A stretch of DNA of 64,000 nt from Bombyx mori (taxonomy: Eukaryota; Arthropoda; Insecta; Lepidoptera; Bombycidae): contig NC_085127.1 in assembly GCF_030269925.1 (NCBI RefSeq), forward strand, positions 7,385,501-7,449,500, read 5' to 3'. This document shows positions 11,351 to 22,050 of the stretch, one piece after another. The notes beneath the pieces were generated by a model. The model did no database searches. It had not been told where the DNA came from and saw nothing but the letters and a program-made list of their open reading frames with translations. Each line of letters opens with the position of its first letter. The first letter of the stretch is position 1. A program made the translations under genes and the position numbers.

Positions 11351-12664
11351 TATACTTAGTCTGGCCACAAATACTGTTACAATTAAAAATAAAAAAAAAT
11401 ATTGAAATTAACATTTATTACTTTTACAGTGTGTTAGTTTAATACATAAATATAAAATAATTTAAAGTATAAAAAGCTTATTCGAAGTGGTCTCCATTGG
11501 CTGCAATACAGTCCTTTAAACGTTGAGGTCAGCTATCAATAGAAGCACGCACTCTTTCCATGGGAAAAATTTTCACTGCCAATCGTACGGATTGTTTTAG
11601 GGACTCCAAATTATCATGGCGTTTAGAGCAAGCCGTACTCTCTAAAACTGACCATAAATCATAATCCAGCGGATTAAGATCGGGACTAGACGACGGCCAG
11701 TCTTCAGCTCTGATGAAGTCCGAAACGTTCGTTTCCAACCAAGACTGCGTAGACCGAGCTTTATGACCTGGCGCCGAGTCTTGCTGGAAGGACAATTCTT
11801 GATTATTGAACATGGTGTTGTTAAGGGGCTTCACTACCTTCTCAAGAATTGTATCTTGATACACTTGTGCCGATGCTTTGATACCTTTTCACAAAAGTAT
11901 GGCCCAATCACTCCTTCATAGCTAATACCCCACCAAACCATCACTGAAGTCGGATAGTGCCCACGTTGCACTCTGTCGACTAATTGGGAAGCTTCCTTAG
12001 AGCTTTGAGCATAAATACAGTCATTTTGTTTGTGAAAATGTTGCTCAATTGTAAAAAAAATCTCATCCGTAAACAAAATTTTTCTATGACCTTCCTTTGC
12101 GTACCGCTTTAGTAGTTGTTTCGATTTTACCAACCTATTCTCTTTTAAATTATCAGTTAAGAAATGACCAGTACGTCTCTTATAGGCTGCAAGTCCTAAG
12201 TCATCTTTTAAAATACGCGACATGGTTCTAGGTGCTATCTTCATCTCCCGAGATAAAATCTTTTGCTTTCGGACAGGATTTCTTCGAATTCTTTCCCTTA
12301 CTGCTTTGACCACCTTTTTCGTACGAACGCTACGTGGACGGCCAGATCTTTTTCTTTCACAAACAGAGGAGGTCTCTTTGCACCTATTAATAGCCCGGTA
12401 CACAAACATTTTACTAATACCAAGCGATTGGAGAGTTTAAAAATTGCATTTGGCTCCATACCTACTTTGTGTAATGCAATCACAGCGATTCGGTTCTCTT
12501 TATCACCCCACTCCATTTTAATATTGCAAAATATTGTACAATGTATTAGCGCCAAAATGTGAAAACTCAATGAGCAATCATATAAAAATGACAGATTCCA
12601 AATTCAAATGTAATATTTTGTTTATTTTTAATTGTAACAGTATTTATGGCCAGACTAAGTATAA
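11351..12664 (-). mobile_element. Bmmar1: mariner transposon, Bmmar1/maT type (D37D), defective copy
   Basis: About 1.3 kb with inverted ends reading tacttagtctggccacaaat on the left and the complement on the right, next to TA. The minus strand encodes a transposase in three frame-shifted pieces: 12570-~12438, ~12437-11880 and 11864-11529. Catalytic landmarks are FTDEIFF, QQDSAPGH and NPLDYDLW; 37 residues separate the second and third Asp, the spacing of the Bmmar1/maT lineage rather than the D34D of Mos1. An N-terminal helix-turn-helix region is recognisable. At least two frameshifts make it inactive. The symbol is by recognition only. Confidence 0.85.
11529..12570 (-). pseudogene. mariner transposase pseudogene
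   Basis: Frame breaks lie near 12437 and near 11880. The pieces hold the DNA-binding N-terminus (GDKENRIAVIALHKVGMEP), the central region and the DDE/D domain. Comparison with the copy at 28304-29143 places the breaks, since that copy reads through both points in one frame. Confidence 0.82.
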
Positions 12665-12762
12665 TGTTTAATTCACTGTTAAGGACAATCCAAATGTTCA
12701 AGATATTCAACGTAAAAGTTAATATCAAAGAACTGTACTATTTTTAAGGCTATTCACTGCGC

Positions 12763-12850
12763 GGAGGACAGAAGTGAATGGAGGAACATGAACATAGTCC
12801 TAAGAAAAGTGGTCAGTAAAGGTCACGACCCTCAGAACTGAGGAATACGA
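12763..12850 (+). pseudogene. relic of LINE ORF2 C-terminus
   Basis: The frame from 12763 reads AEDRSEWRNM and ends HDPQN before TGA. The HDPQ ending also occurs at the end of the reverse transcriptase tail at 27670-27942. Short and decayed. Confidence 0.45.
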
Positions 12851-13127
12851 CGCACGGAGGAGGTTTTTAAGGCATTTTATATATGGCATTTTACGTTACG
12901 TTGTCCAAACAATCTAATGTGCGTATGTTATAAAATGTTTACAGAGTGTTCCGGTGGTAACACTGACAACCCAACTGAAAGTATTTCATCGGAGTTACTA
13001 ACATCCTAATCGCAATCCACGGTGTGCCTACAATCGTGACGTCAGCATGAAATTGAAATGATTTGCATCTAAATTAGAAAATCGGATGCAAGTAGATATT
13101 CTAGTGGTTTGTCTTTAGTGCAGAGAT

Positions 13128-13296
13128 TGAAGTCGTCGTGGTCTATAAGACGCCCGATGCATTCGTATCAAGCGATGTAACAAATCCCGCAGGCAGATCA
13201 GTGGTGTTTTTCTAATGAAAATATAGTTAGCAAATGTAAACTACTTATCACCAGTTGGGCCGTGAGCTCGTACCTACTCGTATAAGCAAAAAAAAA
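13128..13296 (+). repeat. Bm1 SINE, internally deleted
   Basis: The tRNA-like head (aagtcgtcgtggtctataag) is joined after about 110 bp directly to the tail part (gggccgtgagctcg) and an A-run near 13287. Most of the body is missing. Confidence 0.7.
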
Positions 13297-13699
13297 AGGA
13301 CCCCTGAGAAATTGTACTTATGCCATAAGTTTGTTTGAAATAAACATTATAATATGGGAAATCTTGAATATGGGAAACTAAACTTTATAAATTAAAGTAA
13401 TTGTAATACATTTACCAATATTTGCTTGAGGTTTCATATAAGTATAGACATACCAAATCAAATTTGTAACATAAAACTATAATAGTGCCTACCTACTCCG
13501 CGCTGTAGCTTTTATTTTAACATTCTTAAGCCATTACCCAACACGGCCATTAGTTACTGCTAAAAGGTTCGAATCATTTGTTTCAATTGATCTTCCTTAA
13601 CTTCGACAGCGAACTTCGTAAAAAATATCTATACTTTTAGAAGTAGGTAAGTGAGGTCAAACCGAAACTGAATCTTAAGATTGCGCGACTTCGCTGATT
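13297..13699. other. AT-rich sequence, nothing recognised
   Basis: No coding content or repeat recognised. Confidence 0.4.
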
Positions 13700-13893
13700 G
13701 GTAGGTACTACAACCTATTCCTGTCGTGAAGAAGTCATGTGTTCCGATTTTAGTCCCTCTAAAATACAATTGTGATTTCGACCTAGTCTCTTAAGCTCTT
13801 GGTGGGTGGCGGCATTCGTTGCTTAAGCATTTCTGATGCTGACGGTGTAGCAGTTTCATTTAACACCAGGTAGGTGGGTAAACTCATTCCACG
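13700..13893 (+). repeat. old Bm1 SINE body fragment
   Basis: Follows the order of the Bm1 body (gtaggtactac..., gtcgtgaagaagt, gtgggtggcggcatt, aacaccaggtaggtggg) with many changes. Confidence 0.55.
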
Positions 13894-13899
13894 TCATTT

Positions 13900-14208
13900 C
13901 GGATACTCTCGATCCACTAACAGTGCTTTTAGGTAACTCAAGCACCGGTCATCGTTCTCGTCGAAAGCCGTCGCTTGCGACGAAGGGCTCGACGAGTAAA
14001 TTAACCCACAGGCACAGCCCACTGAGTTTCTCGCCGGATCTTCTCAGTGAGTCGCGTTTCCGATCCAGTGGTAGATTCTGCGAAGCACGGCTCTTGCTAG
14101 GGTTCGTGTTAGCAACGTCGTCAGGTTTGAGCCCCGTGAGCTTACCTACTAGTTAAGGTTACGCTGAAATAGCCTCTCAAGAGTATCAGCATATATAGAA
14201 AAAAAAAA
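13900..14208 (+). mobile_element. LINE 3'-end fragment (family A, possibly BMC1-like)
   Basis: Carries the block ggtaactcaagcaccggtca, the core ctgagtttctcgccggatct and the 3' block ctgaaatagcctctcaagag, ending in a poly(A) tract at about 14201-14208. It shares its full length with 16752-17046 and 57840-58130. 5'-truncated and non-coding. The BMC1 assignment is a guess. Confidence 0.72.
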
Positions 14209-14768
14209 CTCAGTCATCAATCATGTGCACTAAAATAAAAAGTATATTTATGAATTTTTCGAAACTCGAATCTACAACAATACGATAGTTTTTACTCACA
14301 ATGAGTTATATAGTTTATTATGAAAGTACGTCACACGGCTTGTTCAATTTTTTTAAATTTGGTTTCTATTTTAATTATATTCTTTGAAGGTGGAATATGT
14401 TATTGTTTTGATTGTCGAATAAGCTTTATCCAGCGAAAAGTAAGACTAATGAGAGTTATCAAATGTAAGTTCATTATATCTGAATGCTGGAAATTCTTAA
14501 CTCCACGAGAAAAACATTACAAGGTTTACGTGCAGAATAGCATTTATCATCTCAGAAAGTGATTTCTTTCCTCTTTTTTCCCAACCAAAGCCACTGCTAT
14601 CCTTCGAGAAACAAAAAAAAAAGTGTGCTAATAAAGCGCGTAACATTATTTAAACGAATTTCAATTAAGAAATTTACAAATCCTATTGTACAAAACCTGC
14701 GATAGCGAATGCCGGAATCAGATACCTATCATATTTTACAAAAAACACAATGTGAGGATTAATTTTGT

Positions 14769-14840
14769 AGTCGTCGTGGCCTAAAGGATAAGACGTTCGG
14801 TGCATTCGTGTTGAGCGATGCACCGGTGTTCGAATCCCGC
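14769..14840 (+). repeat. isolated Bm1 tRNA-like head
   Basis: Only the pol III promoter part of Bm1 is present: A box TGGCCTAAAGG and B box gttcgaatcc. Right after the head the sequence switches to a 24-bp unit repeated twice (14841-14888) instead of the usual body. Confidence 0.75.
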
Positions 14841-14888
14841 AAGTGACTCAACGATTGGACATGGAAGTGACTCAACGATTGGACATGG
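14841..14888 (+). repeat. 24-bp tandem duplication
   Basis: The unit aagtgactcaacgattggac plus atgg occurs twice in a row, directly after the isolated SINE head. Confidence 0.85.
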
Positions 14889-15133
14889 ATATACATATGA
14901 GAATTAATTATTCTGCATTGTATTCGTAACTGCGTATTAAAATTGTGTAATTAGTATTGTCTAATCGTTTCTTAGTGCAGATTAGAATTTCAAACAATGA
15001 TGTTGTAAACAGGTCTTAATATATTGGGACGCTCAAGACTAAAATATACAGATTTCGTGTTAAGAAACTGCGTTCAAAGGTCAAGCCAACAACCACAGCT
15101 ATGGCTCGTGCAATTAATGCAATTAACATGCAG

Positions 15134-15576
15134 TGAAGTCGCCGTGGTCTAAAAGATAAGACGTCCGGTGCATTCGTGTTGAGCGATGCACCGGTGTTCG
15201 AATCCCGCAAGCGGGTACCAATTTTTCTAATTAAATACGTACTCAACAAATGTTCACGATTGACTTCCACGGTGAAGGAATAACATCATGTAATAAAAAT
15301 GAAACCCGCAAAATTATAATTTGCATAATTACTGGTGGTAGGACCTCTTGTGAGTCCCCGCGGGTGGGTACCACCACCCTGCCTATTTCTGCCGTGAAGC
15401 GGTAATGCGTTTCGGTTTGAAGGGTGCGGCAGCCGTTGTAATATACTTGAGACTTTAGAACTTATATCTCAGGGTGGGTGGCGCATTTGCGTTGTGGATG
15501 TCTATGGGCTCCAATAACCACTTAACACCAGGTGGGCTTTGCAGGCCACGCCCAGCTTGCGCACGTCCACCCAAAA
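15134..15576 (+). repeat. Bm1 SINE, full length
   Basis: Has head (aagtcgccgtggtctaaaag), body and tail (cgtccacccaaaaaaac). A ~20-bp difference near 15540 (gcaggccacgcccagcttgc) replaces the usual gagctcg stretch. Confidence 0.83.
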
Positions 15577-16502
15577 AAACAATATATGTATATATATTTT
15601 TTATTCAATAATCGAAATACGATCATAAAATGATGATGGTCGAATTTGGATTATTCAATTTATCTTTTACTTTAATATAGAAGCCTAAAAAAATATTTTA
15701 AGGCACATTTTCAAACTAAGATTTAAAAATATTAAAAACATTTTTACCAATTCGTCGAATTACAGGTCGGTGAAGTCGGTGCTATAAAAAAAACCGTGCA
15801 CCCTGGTTGACATGGTTCCTTTTGTAGTGATTTGAAACCAAAAAAATTGAGAAATTCTCAATCAAAAAATAATAATTCACAAAATGGCGGCAACATGAAA
15901 ATTCAAAAGTGCACAAAAATTTAAATTTTCTCAAATCCAAAGCCGACTCGATAGAGAGAGATACATAAAAAATATTTGCACCAAATTTCAAAGGAATCGG
16001 TGGAGTAGAACTTAAGATATCATGACAGCCACTTCAAAAAAAGTAGTTACGAGAAAAACTCGCTTGAAGTTTGAGAAACAATTCCAATAGAAGAGCTCTT
16101 ATAATAATATTTAATACTTTATAATTCTTTTCGTGAATGAACAGGAATATATTGGGTTGGGCCTAAAATAAATATAATGATAATAATATAATTTAGTGAT
16201 CATGTTTCATTATAACGAAAAATCAGCAAAACGTTATACACAATAAGGTTTTCCTTTTAATAATGAGTTTCCGAGCCTGATACGAACGATTTTATTTAGC
16301 TTGCTGTGTAAACTTGTTCGGGCAGACAAACACCATCTCGTCATCGAATGTTTGTATTGCTTTCATTCGGAAAATTCTACACTTTCCGTACACAGATTAT
16401 ACGATTAATTTCTGTTTTCATTTCATCATAGATATAAAATTATTTGTTTGACTTTTGTTCGGTTAAAATGTAATCTTAAGTGATACTTTTTATTTATTTA
16501 TT
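15577..16502. other. AT-rich sequence with an unclassified repeat-like block
   Basis: The part at about 15780-16080 has a more even composition (ctcgatagagagagataca, accaaatttcaaaggaatcg) and looks like a decayed repeat, but I cannot assign it. No gene. Confidence 0.35.
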
Positions 16503-16632
16503 TTATTGCTTGTGGTTACTGAAGCCCATAGAAATTTACGACGTAAATACGCCATCCACCTTGAGATATAACTTCTAAGGTCTCAAGTATTGTTACAACG
16601 GCTGCCCCACCCTTCAAACCGAAAGGCATGGT
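16503..16632 (-). repeat. Bm1 SINE fragment
   Basis: Reverse Bm1 tail and part of the body (attgcttgtggttactgaag through ccacccttcaaaccgaaagg), truncated before the head. Confidence 0.72.
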
Positions 16633-16658
16633 ATTTTGTGAGCTTATCTTTGTTGGCA

Positions 16659-16742
16659 GATGAGAACCTCCTCATGTTGAGTAGTCACCGTCGCTAATTG
16701 ACGTCAGTAGTGGCAGGGCCGCAGTCAAGCTGCTGTCAGCCC
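16659..16742 (-). mobile_element. degraded LINE tail, like the end of the 24.6-kb element
   Basis: The run gacgtcagtagtggcagggc ... tcaagctgctgtc parallels the 3' end of the LINE at 24610-25040. Confidence 0.45.
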
Positions 16743-16751
16743 TAAACAGGT

Positions 16752-17046
16752 CATTACGGATCCTCCCGATCCATTATTGTTGCTTTTAGGTACTTCAAGC
16801 ATCGATCACCGTCCTCGCCGAACCCGTCGCTTGCAACGAAGGTCTCGGCGAGTAAATTAACCTATAGACACAGCCCACTGAGTTTCTCGCCGGATCTTCT
16901 CAGTGGGTCGCGTTTCCGATCCGGTGGTAGATTCTGCGAAACACTGTTGCTAGGGCCAGTGTTAGCGACACCTCCGATTTAAACCCAGAGAGTTCACCTA
17001 CACGCTAGGGTAACGCTGATATAGGCTCTCAAGGCTTAGGTAAGAA
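16752..17046 (+). mobile_element. LINE 3'-end fragment (family A)
   Basis: Shares its full length with 13900-14208: cattacggatcctcccgatc, the core ctgagtttctcgccggatct and gctgatataggctctcaagg. Confidence 0.72.
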
Positions 17047-17369
17047 CAAAAAGCTTTTACCTACCGCTTAGTATATGTTAGTTACTCATTCCAGAGCCAT
17101 TTAGTTAATTATATTTTTAAAGACATCCATGATAATGAACCGTCTAAAGATTTTTGTTTTCGAAGAGACTGGAACAAAATGTTTTAATAAATTTAAAACA
17201 CGCTGCGGTATTCCTGTAAAATAGCAAGTAATATGTGATTTGGGTGTGTTTATGTGAAATTCTGTTTGTAGTTTCTCTGTAACTATATTGGTATGTTAAC
17301 CGGCAACTAGTAAAGTTTGCAATATGCAATTTCTAAAATTATATAATGAACATTTTCGGTTTTGTGAGT

Positions 17370-17780
17370 AATTATTAATTTGACAATTTCTCCAAAAGGA
17401 GGCTCGAAACTGTTTTTAATACGCTTTTGTTAAACTTCAGACGTATGTATGTTAGTATGTAACGGAATCTTTGAACATGATTTTGACCCCCTTCAAAACG
17501 TCGGACTAACTCGAAATTTGGTAGACTTATTAAGGACCGATGACAATTCAATATTAAAAAAACAAAAATTGAAAAGAACAAAAAATGAAAAAATTGAAAT
17601 TCAACAAAAAAATGAAAAATAAATAATAGTATAAAAAACTAACAAAATACGCTTTTATAGGAAATCCAACTAAAAAATTTATTAAAATTATAAAAATTAT
17701 AAAAAATTTATTTAAATTATAAATTTTTTAGTTGGATTTCCTATAAAAGCGTATTTTGTTAGGTTTTTTAAACTATTATT
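17370..17780. repeat. foldback repeat, copy 1
   Basis: Has a palindrome with arms 17628-17680 and 17721-17775 (core acgcttttataggaaatcca), plus a flanking unique arm at 17380-17560. That arm matches 20430-20735 in reverse (aaggaccgatgacaattcaa). No ORF of note. Confidence 0.75.
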
Positions 17781-18123
17781 AACTTTAAACTATTATGATT
17801 TATGAAATAATCGATTCACAAAAATTGTTCCAATTTATTACTTTGAGAATAAAAAGTCGCAAGCTCGTACCAGTGTTTACCTGGCACACAAAACAAGTTA
17901 ACTCTGAAATGAGTTCACATATACATACTTTGAGTTTAAATCGTGACAGATATCTAGTGATTATGAGCTGTCTGTTACAACAACTGGTAAACTACAAAAC
18001 GACACGCGACGATTAAAAAAGTAGTTATTGATTGAGTTGTTAGGTTGTATTATTTTAATGTTAGCTTGAATCATGTTCACAGGTCGTTTGATCAAGAATA
18101 ATGTGCGTATTTTTTAGCATAAA

Positions 18124-18185
18124 GTTTTATATCACACTTAGTGTGTTATAAAACTTAATGCTGCTGGACCACTAGTGTAGTGGTC
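18124..18185. repeat. two adjacent hairpins
   Basis: aagttttatatcacac pairs with gtgtgttataaaactt (18122-18156). A few bases on, ggaccacta pairs with tagtggtcc (18167-18187). The second hairpin overlaps the end of the Helitron-like copy at 18172. Confidence 0.7.
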
Positions 18186-18597
18186 CCGCAGTAGTCGAAA
18201 TTCGACTATAATTAATTGAAATTATAAGTTTGTACACTATTATGATTCTATTATCAAATATATATAGTTTTATAATCAAAGATTTCGCCAAGACTATGTA
18301 GACTTTAGACAAATATTAATAAAAACAAACAATATTTACCTAAACTATTCTCAATTTGACCACAGACTTTATGCAATAAGAAAAGTTTGACAGTAAACAA
18401 ACAGAATGCATGCGTGTGTGTGTGTCAAATACATGGTAGCGTGAGTAATGTTTTTCTTTAATGATTTAATTTATTTTTTATGCATAGTTAAAAAAAACAT
18501 TCTGCACTCCTTCCCTTTATTGTCTAAAAGTGTGAGAAATCTCATATTCCTCCGTCCGCGCAATTTTCGTAAAAAGGGGTACGTATTATTATATAGA
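18172..18597 (-). mobile_element. non-autonomous Helitron-like element, copy 2
   Basis: On the minus strand it starts A|TCTATATAAT (18597) and ends CTAG|T (18172-18175), the Helitron end rules. The body matches 4549-4960 (acatggtagcgtgagtaatg, cctccgtccgcgcaattttc). Confidence 0.6.
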
Positions 18598-18886
18598 TAA
18601 GTACATATCATAAGTAATTTACATTTTAAAAGTCTGCTTATTTCGAAAGGTGATTAAGATGGTTTCTAAGCATACTAAAAATATATATTTTGTATTTTAT
18701 TTTTTAAGCTTTAGAAGCATATATTTAGATGCATAGGTGTACTGGGATAGAACAATATAATATTATGTATTATAGTTTAGTAATGAACCAACAAATAAAG
18801 GATCATTTTGCCCCATTATTTTCATATAGAATATTTTCATAATAACCTTTAGCTTTACACAGAAGTGTAAATGTATGTATTTTGGA
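18598..18886. other. AT-rich sequence, nothing recognised
   Basis: No features seen. Confidence 0.4.
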
Positions 18887-19320
18887 CAAGCGGTCCGCTC
18901 CGGCTCCGCTCGGGTGTTTAACAAAAATTTCAACTACATTTGACGTAGTTTTATTTTTTTAAATAAAAGAACACTTATTGCGGCATAACTATAATAGTTA
19001 GCATATGCTGTCACGACACTTTTCTGTAAATAATAATGTGTTCTACAAAATCGTAGTACATTATTTTATTCTATCATCAATAGTTTTCGCAGGGCACGCG
19101 ATGTAAGAATATTTTAGGTGTTTTTCTTACACCTTGGGTTACATTATTGGAGTTTTAGTAAGGATCCCTAACTTTTTCAAAAAATATTATAGCCTATGTC
19201 ACTCGGAAATAGTGTAGCTTTCAAAAAGTGTAAGAATTTTTCAAAACGGTTTAGTAGTTTAGGAGCCTATTCAATATAAACAAACAAACAAACCTTTCCT
19301 CTTTATAATCTTAGCATAGA
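18887..19320 (-). mobile_element. Helitron-like element (degenerate 3' end)
   Basis: The minus strand starts A|TCTATGCTAAGATTATAAAG with the GTTTGTTTGTTT run common in lepidopteran Helitrons. It ends after the GC-rich hairpin-like ccgagcggagccggagcgg with CTTG|T instead of CTRR|T. Non-coding. Confidence 0.6.
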
Positions 19321-19691
19321 TTAAAATTGAATTTCATTATTCCAGTATAAGAGTCAAAATGTTGTGTTTAAATTATGCCCGTGGGACGCTTTCACGTAAA
19401 TAACACTCTGAAAACTGTTCTAGGTTAATTTTAATTTCGTAGAACTATTACTAATTTGTTTAAGTGCCTTTTGTATTCTTTTAATGTAATTACGAAAAAA
19501 ATTGCTTACGCCAAAATCAACCAGCGATGTTGGAACTAGAATTTGTTTGTCATGAGCTAGCACAGACTTCTACAGTCAAATTGCGTTTTGAAATTCAATC
19601 TTTTGTATTGCTTTCCCCCTGAAATTAATTCTAAATAATAATAGTTTTAAAAAAAAACAAAAAAAACACGCTTTTACAGAAAATCCGTGAA

Positions 19692-20128
19692 GAAGACGTC
19701 GTGGCCTAAAGGATAAGACGTCCGGTGCATTCGTATGTAGCGATGCACCGGTGTTCGAATCCCGCAGGCGGGTACCAATTTTTCTAATGAAATACGTACT
19801 CAACAAATGTTCACGATTGACTTCCACGGTGAAGGAATAACATCGTGTAATAAAAATCAAACCCGCAAATTTATAATTTGCGTAATCACTAGGACCTCTT
19901 GGGAGTCCGCACGGGTAAGTACCACCACCCCGCCTATTTCCGCCGTGAAGCAGTAATGCGTTTCGGTTCGAAGGGTTGGGTAGCCGTTGTAACTATACTG
20001 AGACCTTAGAACTTATATCTCGAGGTGGGTGGCGCATTTACGTTGTAGATGTCTATGGGCTCCAGTAACCACTTAACACCAGGTGGGCTGTGAGCTCGTC
20101 CATCCATCTAAGCATTAAAAAAAAAAAA
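19692..20128 (+). repeat. Bm1 SINE, full length, nested in foldback repeat
   Basis: Head (gacgtcgtggcctaaaggat), B box gttcgaatcc, full body and a poly(A) tail. It separates aaatcc from acctaaac, which are adjacent in the opposite arm. Confidence 0.85.
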
Positions 20129-20582
20129 CACCTAAACAATAGAAAATAAATTTTAATAAATTTAAATTAAAAATATTGTAAGAAAAAATGATGTTATTGT
20201 AAAAAAAGCGTGGTGTGCATGGTATCAGTAGTTATAAATATTTTATGAACAGATATGAGTAGAGGGGTTATTTTCATAATATCCTGAAAAGCACCCCACG
20301 CTATTTTTACAATAAAATCATTTTTTCTTACACTGTTTTTAATTCAAATTTATTAAAATTTATTTTCTATTTTTTAGTTGGATTTTCTATAAAAGCGTAT
20401 TTTTTTAGTTTTTTAAACTATAATTTATTTTTCAATTTTTAGTTGAATTTCAATTTTTTCAATACTTTTTTTATATTGAATTGTCATCGGTCCTTAATAA
20501 GTATGCCTAATTTCGAGTTAATCCGACGTTTTGAAGGGCGTCAAAATCATGTTCAAAGATTTCCTTTCATACTAACGTACAT

Positions 20583-20691
20583 TGGGTGGCGCATTTACGT
20601 TGTAGATGTCTATGGGCTCCAGTAACCACTTAACACCAGGTGGGCTGTGAGCTCGTCCACCCATCTAAGCAATAAATAAAAAAAAAACATA
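20583..20691 (+). repeat. Bm1 SINE, 5'-truncated, nested in foldback repeat
   Basis: From gggtggcgcatttacgttg to an A-rich tail. Flanking ...actaacgtaca and catacgtctgaag are contiguous in copy 1 of the host repeat. Confidence 0.82.
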
Positions 20692-20799
20692 CGTCTGAAG
20701 CTAATAAAAGCGTATTAAAAACGTTTCAAATTGCCCAAAATAATATTGTATGTATGTAAGTAGTAAGTATGTATTATAAGTATTAAAAACTCTAAATGG

Positions 20800-20972
20800 T
20801 GACCGCGCCGCGGAAAACGTAACATGGGACGCCCCCTGGCTAGTTGGTGCGATAACCTTCGAACAGTGGCGGGCAAAAAGTGAACGAGAATAGCCGAAGA
20901 CCGGGCTCAGTGGTGTGGATTGGGAGAGGTCTATGCCCAGCAGTGGGCGACTGTGGGCTGATGATGATGATG
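20800..20972 (+). pseudogene. LINE 3' end with ORF2 tail (RTE-like)
   Basis: One frame reads GRPLASWCDNLRTVAGKK, a stop, then EDRAQWCGLGEVYAQQWATV and the natural stop, followed by a TGATGA microsatellite. This ending, a short GRP..RW domain and Q-W-A before a (TGA)n tail, is typical of lepidopteran RTE-type LINEs. Confidence 0.65.
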
Positions 20973-21015
20973 AGACTCTAAATTATTGGCTCACAATAGT
21001 TCGGATTTAAAAGCT

Positions 21016-21230
21016 CAACTCTCATAGCATCAGTCTGCTGAGTTTCTCGCCAGATCTTCTCGGCAGATCACGATTCTGATTCGCGGTAGAAGCGCACTCG
21101 TTCTGAAGACAGCTATTAGACCTCATTCGGGATCTTGTGTAGCTACTAGCAATCGCTCTCCTCCCAGCTCAGCTCTCAAAATCGTCCATCCGTCTTAGTT
21201 AGGTAACAAGGTCTCCAAGTTAACTTCCAT
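21016..21230 (+). mobile_element. LINE 3'-end fragment (third type)
   Basis: Carries the core tgctgagtttctcgccagat and the following gattc...gtagaag, but downstream sequence differs from both other LINE families here. Confidence 0.5.
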
Positions 21231-21237
21231 CCTGAAA

Positions 21238-21510
21238 GTATAACCATACTTGAGTCCTTAGAACTTATATCTCAAGGTGGGTGGCGCATTTTCGTTGTGG
21301 ATGTCTATGGGCTCCAGTAACTACTTAACACCAGGTGGGCTGTGAGCTATAGATGTATAGTCACAATGGCTGCCCCACCCTTCAAACCGAAACGCATTAC
21401 TGCTTCACGGCAGAAATAGGCGGGGCGGTGGTACCTACCCGTGTGGACTCACAAGAGGTCCTACCACCAGTATATACCTCGTCCACCCATCTAAGCAATA
21501 ATAAAAATAA
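21238..21510 (+). repeat. rearranged Bm1 SINE with an inverted internal segment
   Basis: 21238-21348 is the plus-strand Bm1 body up to ctgtgagct. 21349-21476 is Bm1 body on the minus strand (caatggctgccccacccttc to gaggtcctaccacc). 21479-21510 resumes the plus-strand tail at ctcgtccacccatc. The plus halves join exactly in the gagctcg motif. Confidence 0.75.
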
Positions 21511-21511
21511 A

Positions 21512-22050
21512 TGTGGTGTCGTAGGACACCAGGTAGGAACGAAGTTCCTTCGGCTAATGTAGAATCGACCCAATTTGCAAAAAAAAAATCGTGCTCAATT
21601 TTATGTTGGTTTTCTTTATTTTTCTCTTAAATTTTGCTGATTAGTTTTTATTTAAGTACAGGAAAGTATTTAAGAAATTCAGTATTTTAGGTAATAATAA
21701 ATTACGTAAAATAAAAATAAAATCGTAATTTAAATTATCAATTAAAATAACAAAATATGTCTCTTTATTTTTGTTTGACAACATAAAATTACATAGAAAT
21801 AGAAATAATTACAAAATAGATAGAGAAGGGATGAGAGAACGAAAAGAAAGAGGGAGAAAGAGAAAGGTATTATACACTACTTGCTTGTCTATACGACTGT
21901 CGCGCCTGCGCACGTCTCATTTAACGGTTTTATTTCACGCACTTTTTTCCACGGATTTTTTCTTACGGTTTTATTATCACATTTTTTTCAGTTCGGTCGT
22001 GCAGCAAAATCCCTATCCCCTCCAAGCCTGCCGTAAGGAACTTCGTTCCA
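21512..22050 (+). mobile_element. putative MITE with GGAACGAAGTTCCTT ends, copy 1
   Basis: The left end has tgtggtgtcgtaggacacc then ggaacgaagttccttcggc. The right end is gccgtaaggaacttcgttcc, so about 19 bp of inverted repeat. A shorter copy is at 35859-36246 in the opposite orientation. AT-rich, non-coding interior. Confidence 0.55.

Larger units (their letters stand above)
19640..20735. repeat. foldback repeat, copy 2, split by two Bm1 SINEs
   Basis: The left palindrome arm is 19640-19687 plus 20130-20222 and the right arm is 20285-20426 (tttctataaaagcgtatttt). The unique side 20430-20735 matches copy 1 in reverse. SINEs at 19692-20128 and 20583-20691 interrupt it; removing them restores alignment to copy 1 and between the arms. 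The inner loop holds a second block (gcgtggtgtgcat / tgcaccccacgc-like) not present in copy 1. Confidence 0.72.

Noticed and set aside
14769..14845. tRNA gene
   Set aside because: It has A and B boxes but is the tRNA-like head of the Bm1 SINE; the same head recurs in at least eight places, and no proper acceptor stem or anticodon arm could be drawn with confidence.
14841..14888. CRISPR-like or satellite repeat
   Set aside because: Only two adjacent 24-bp units without spacers.
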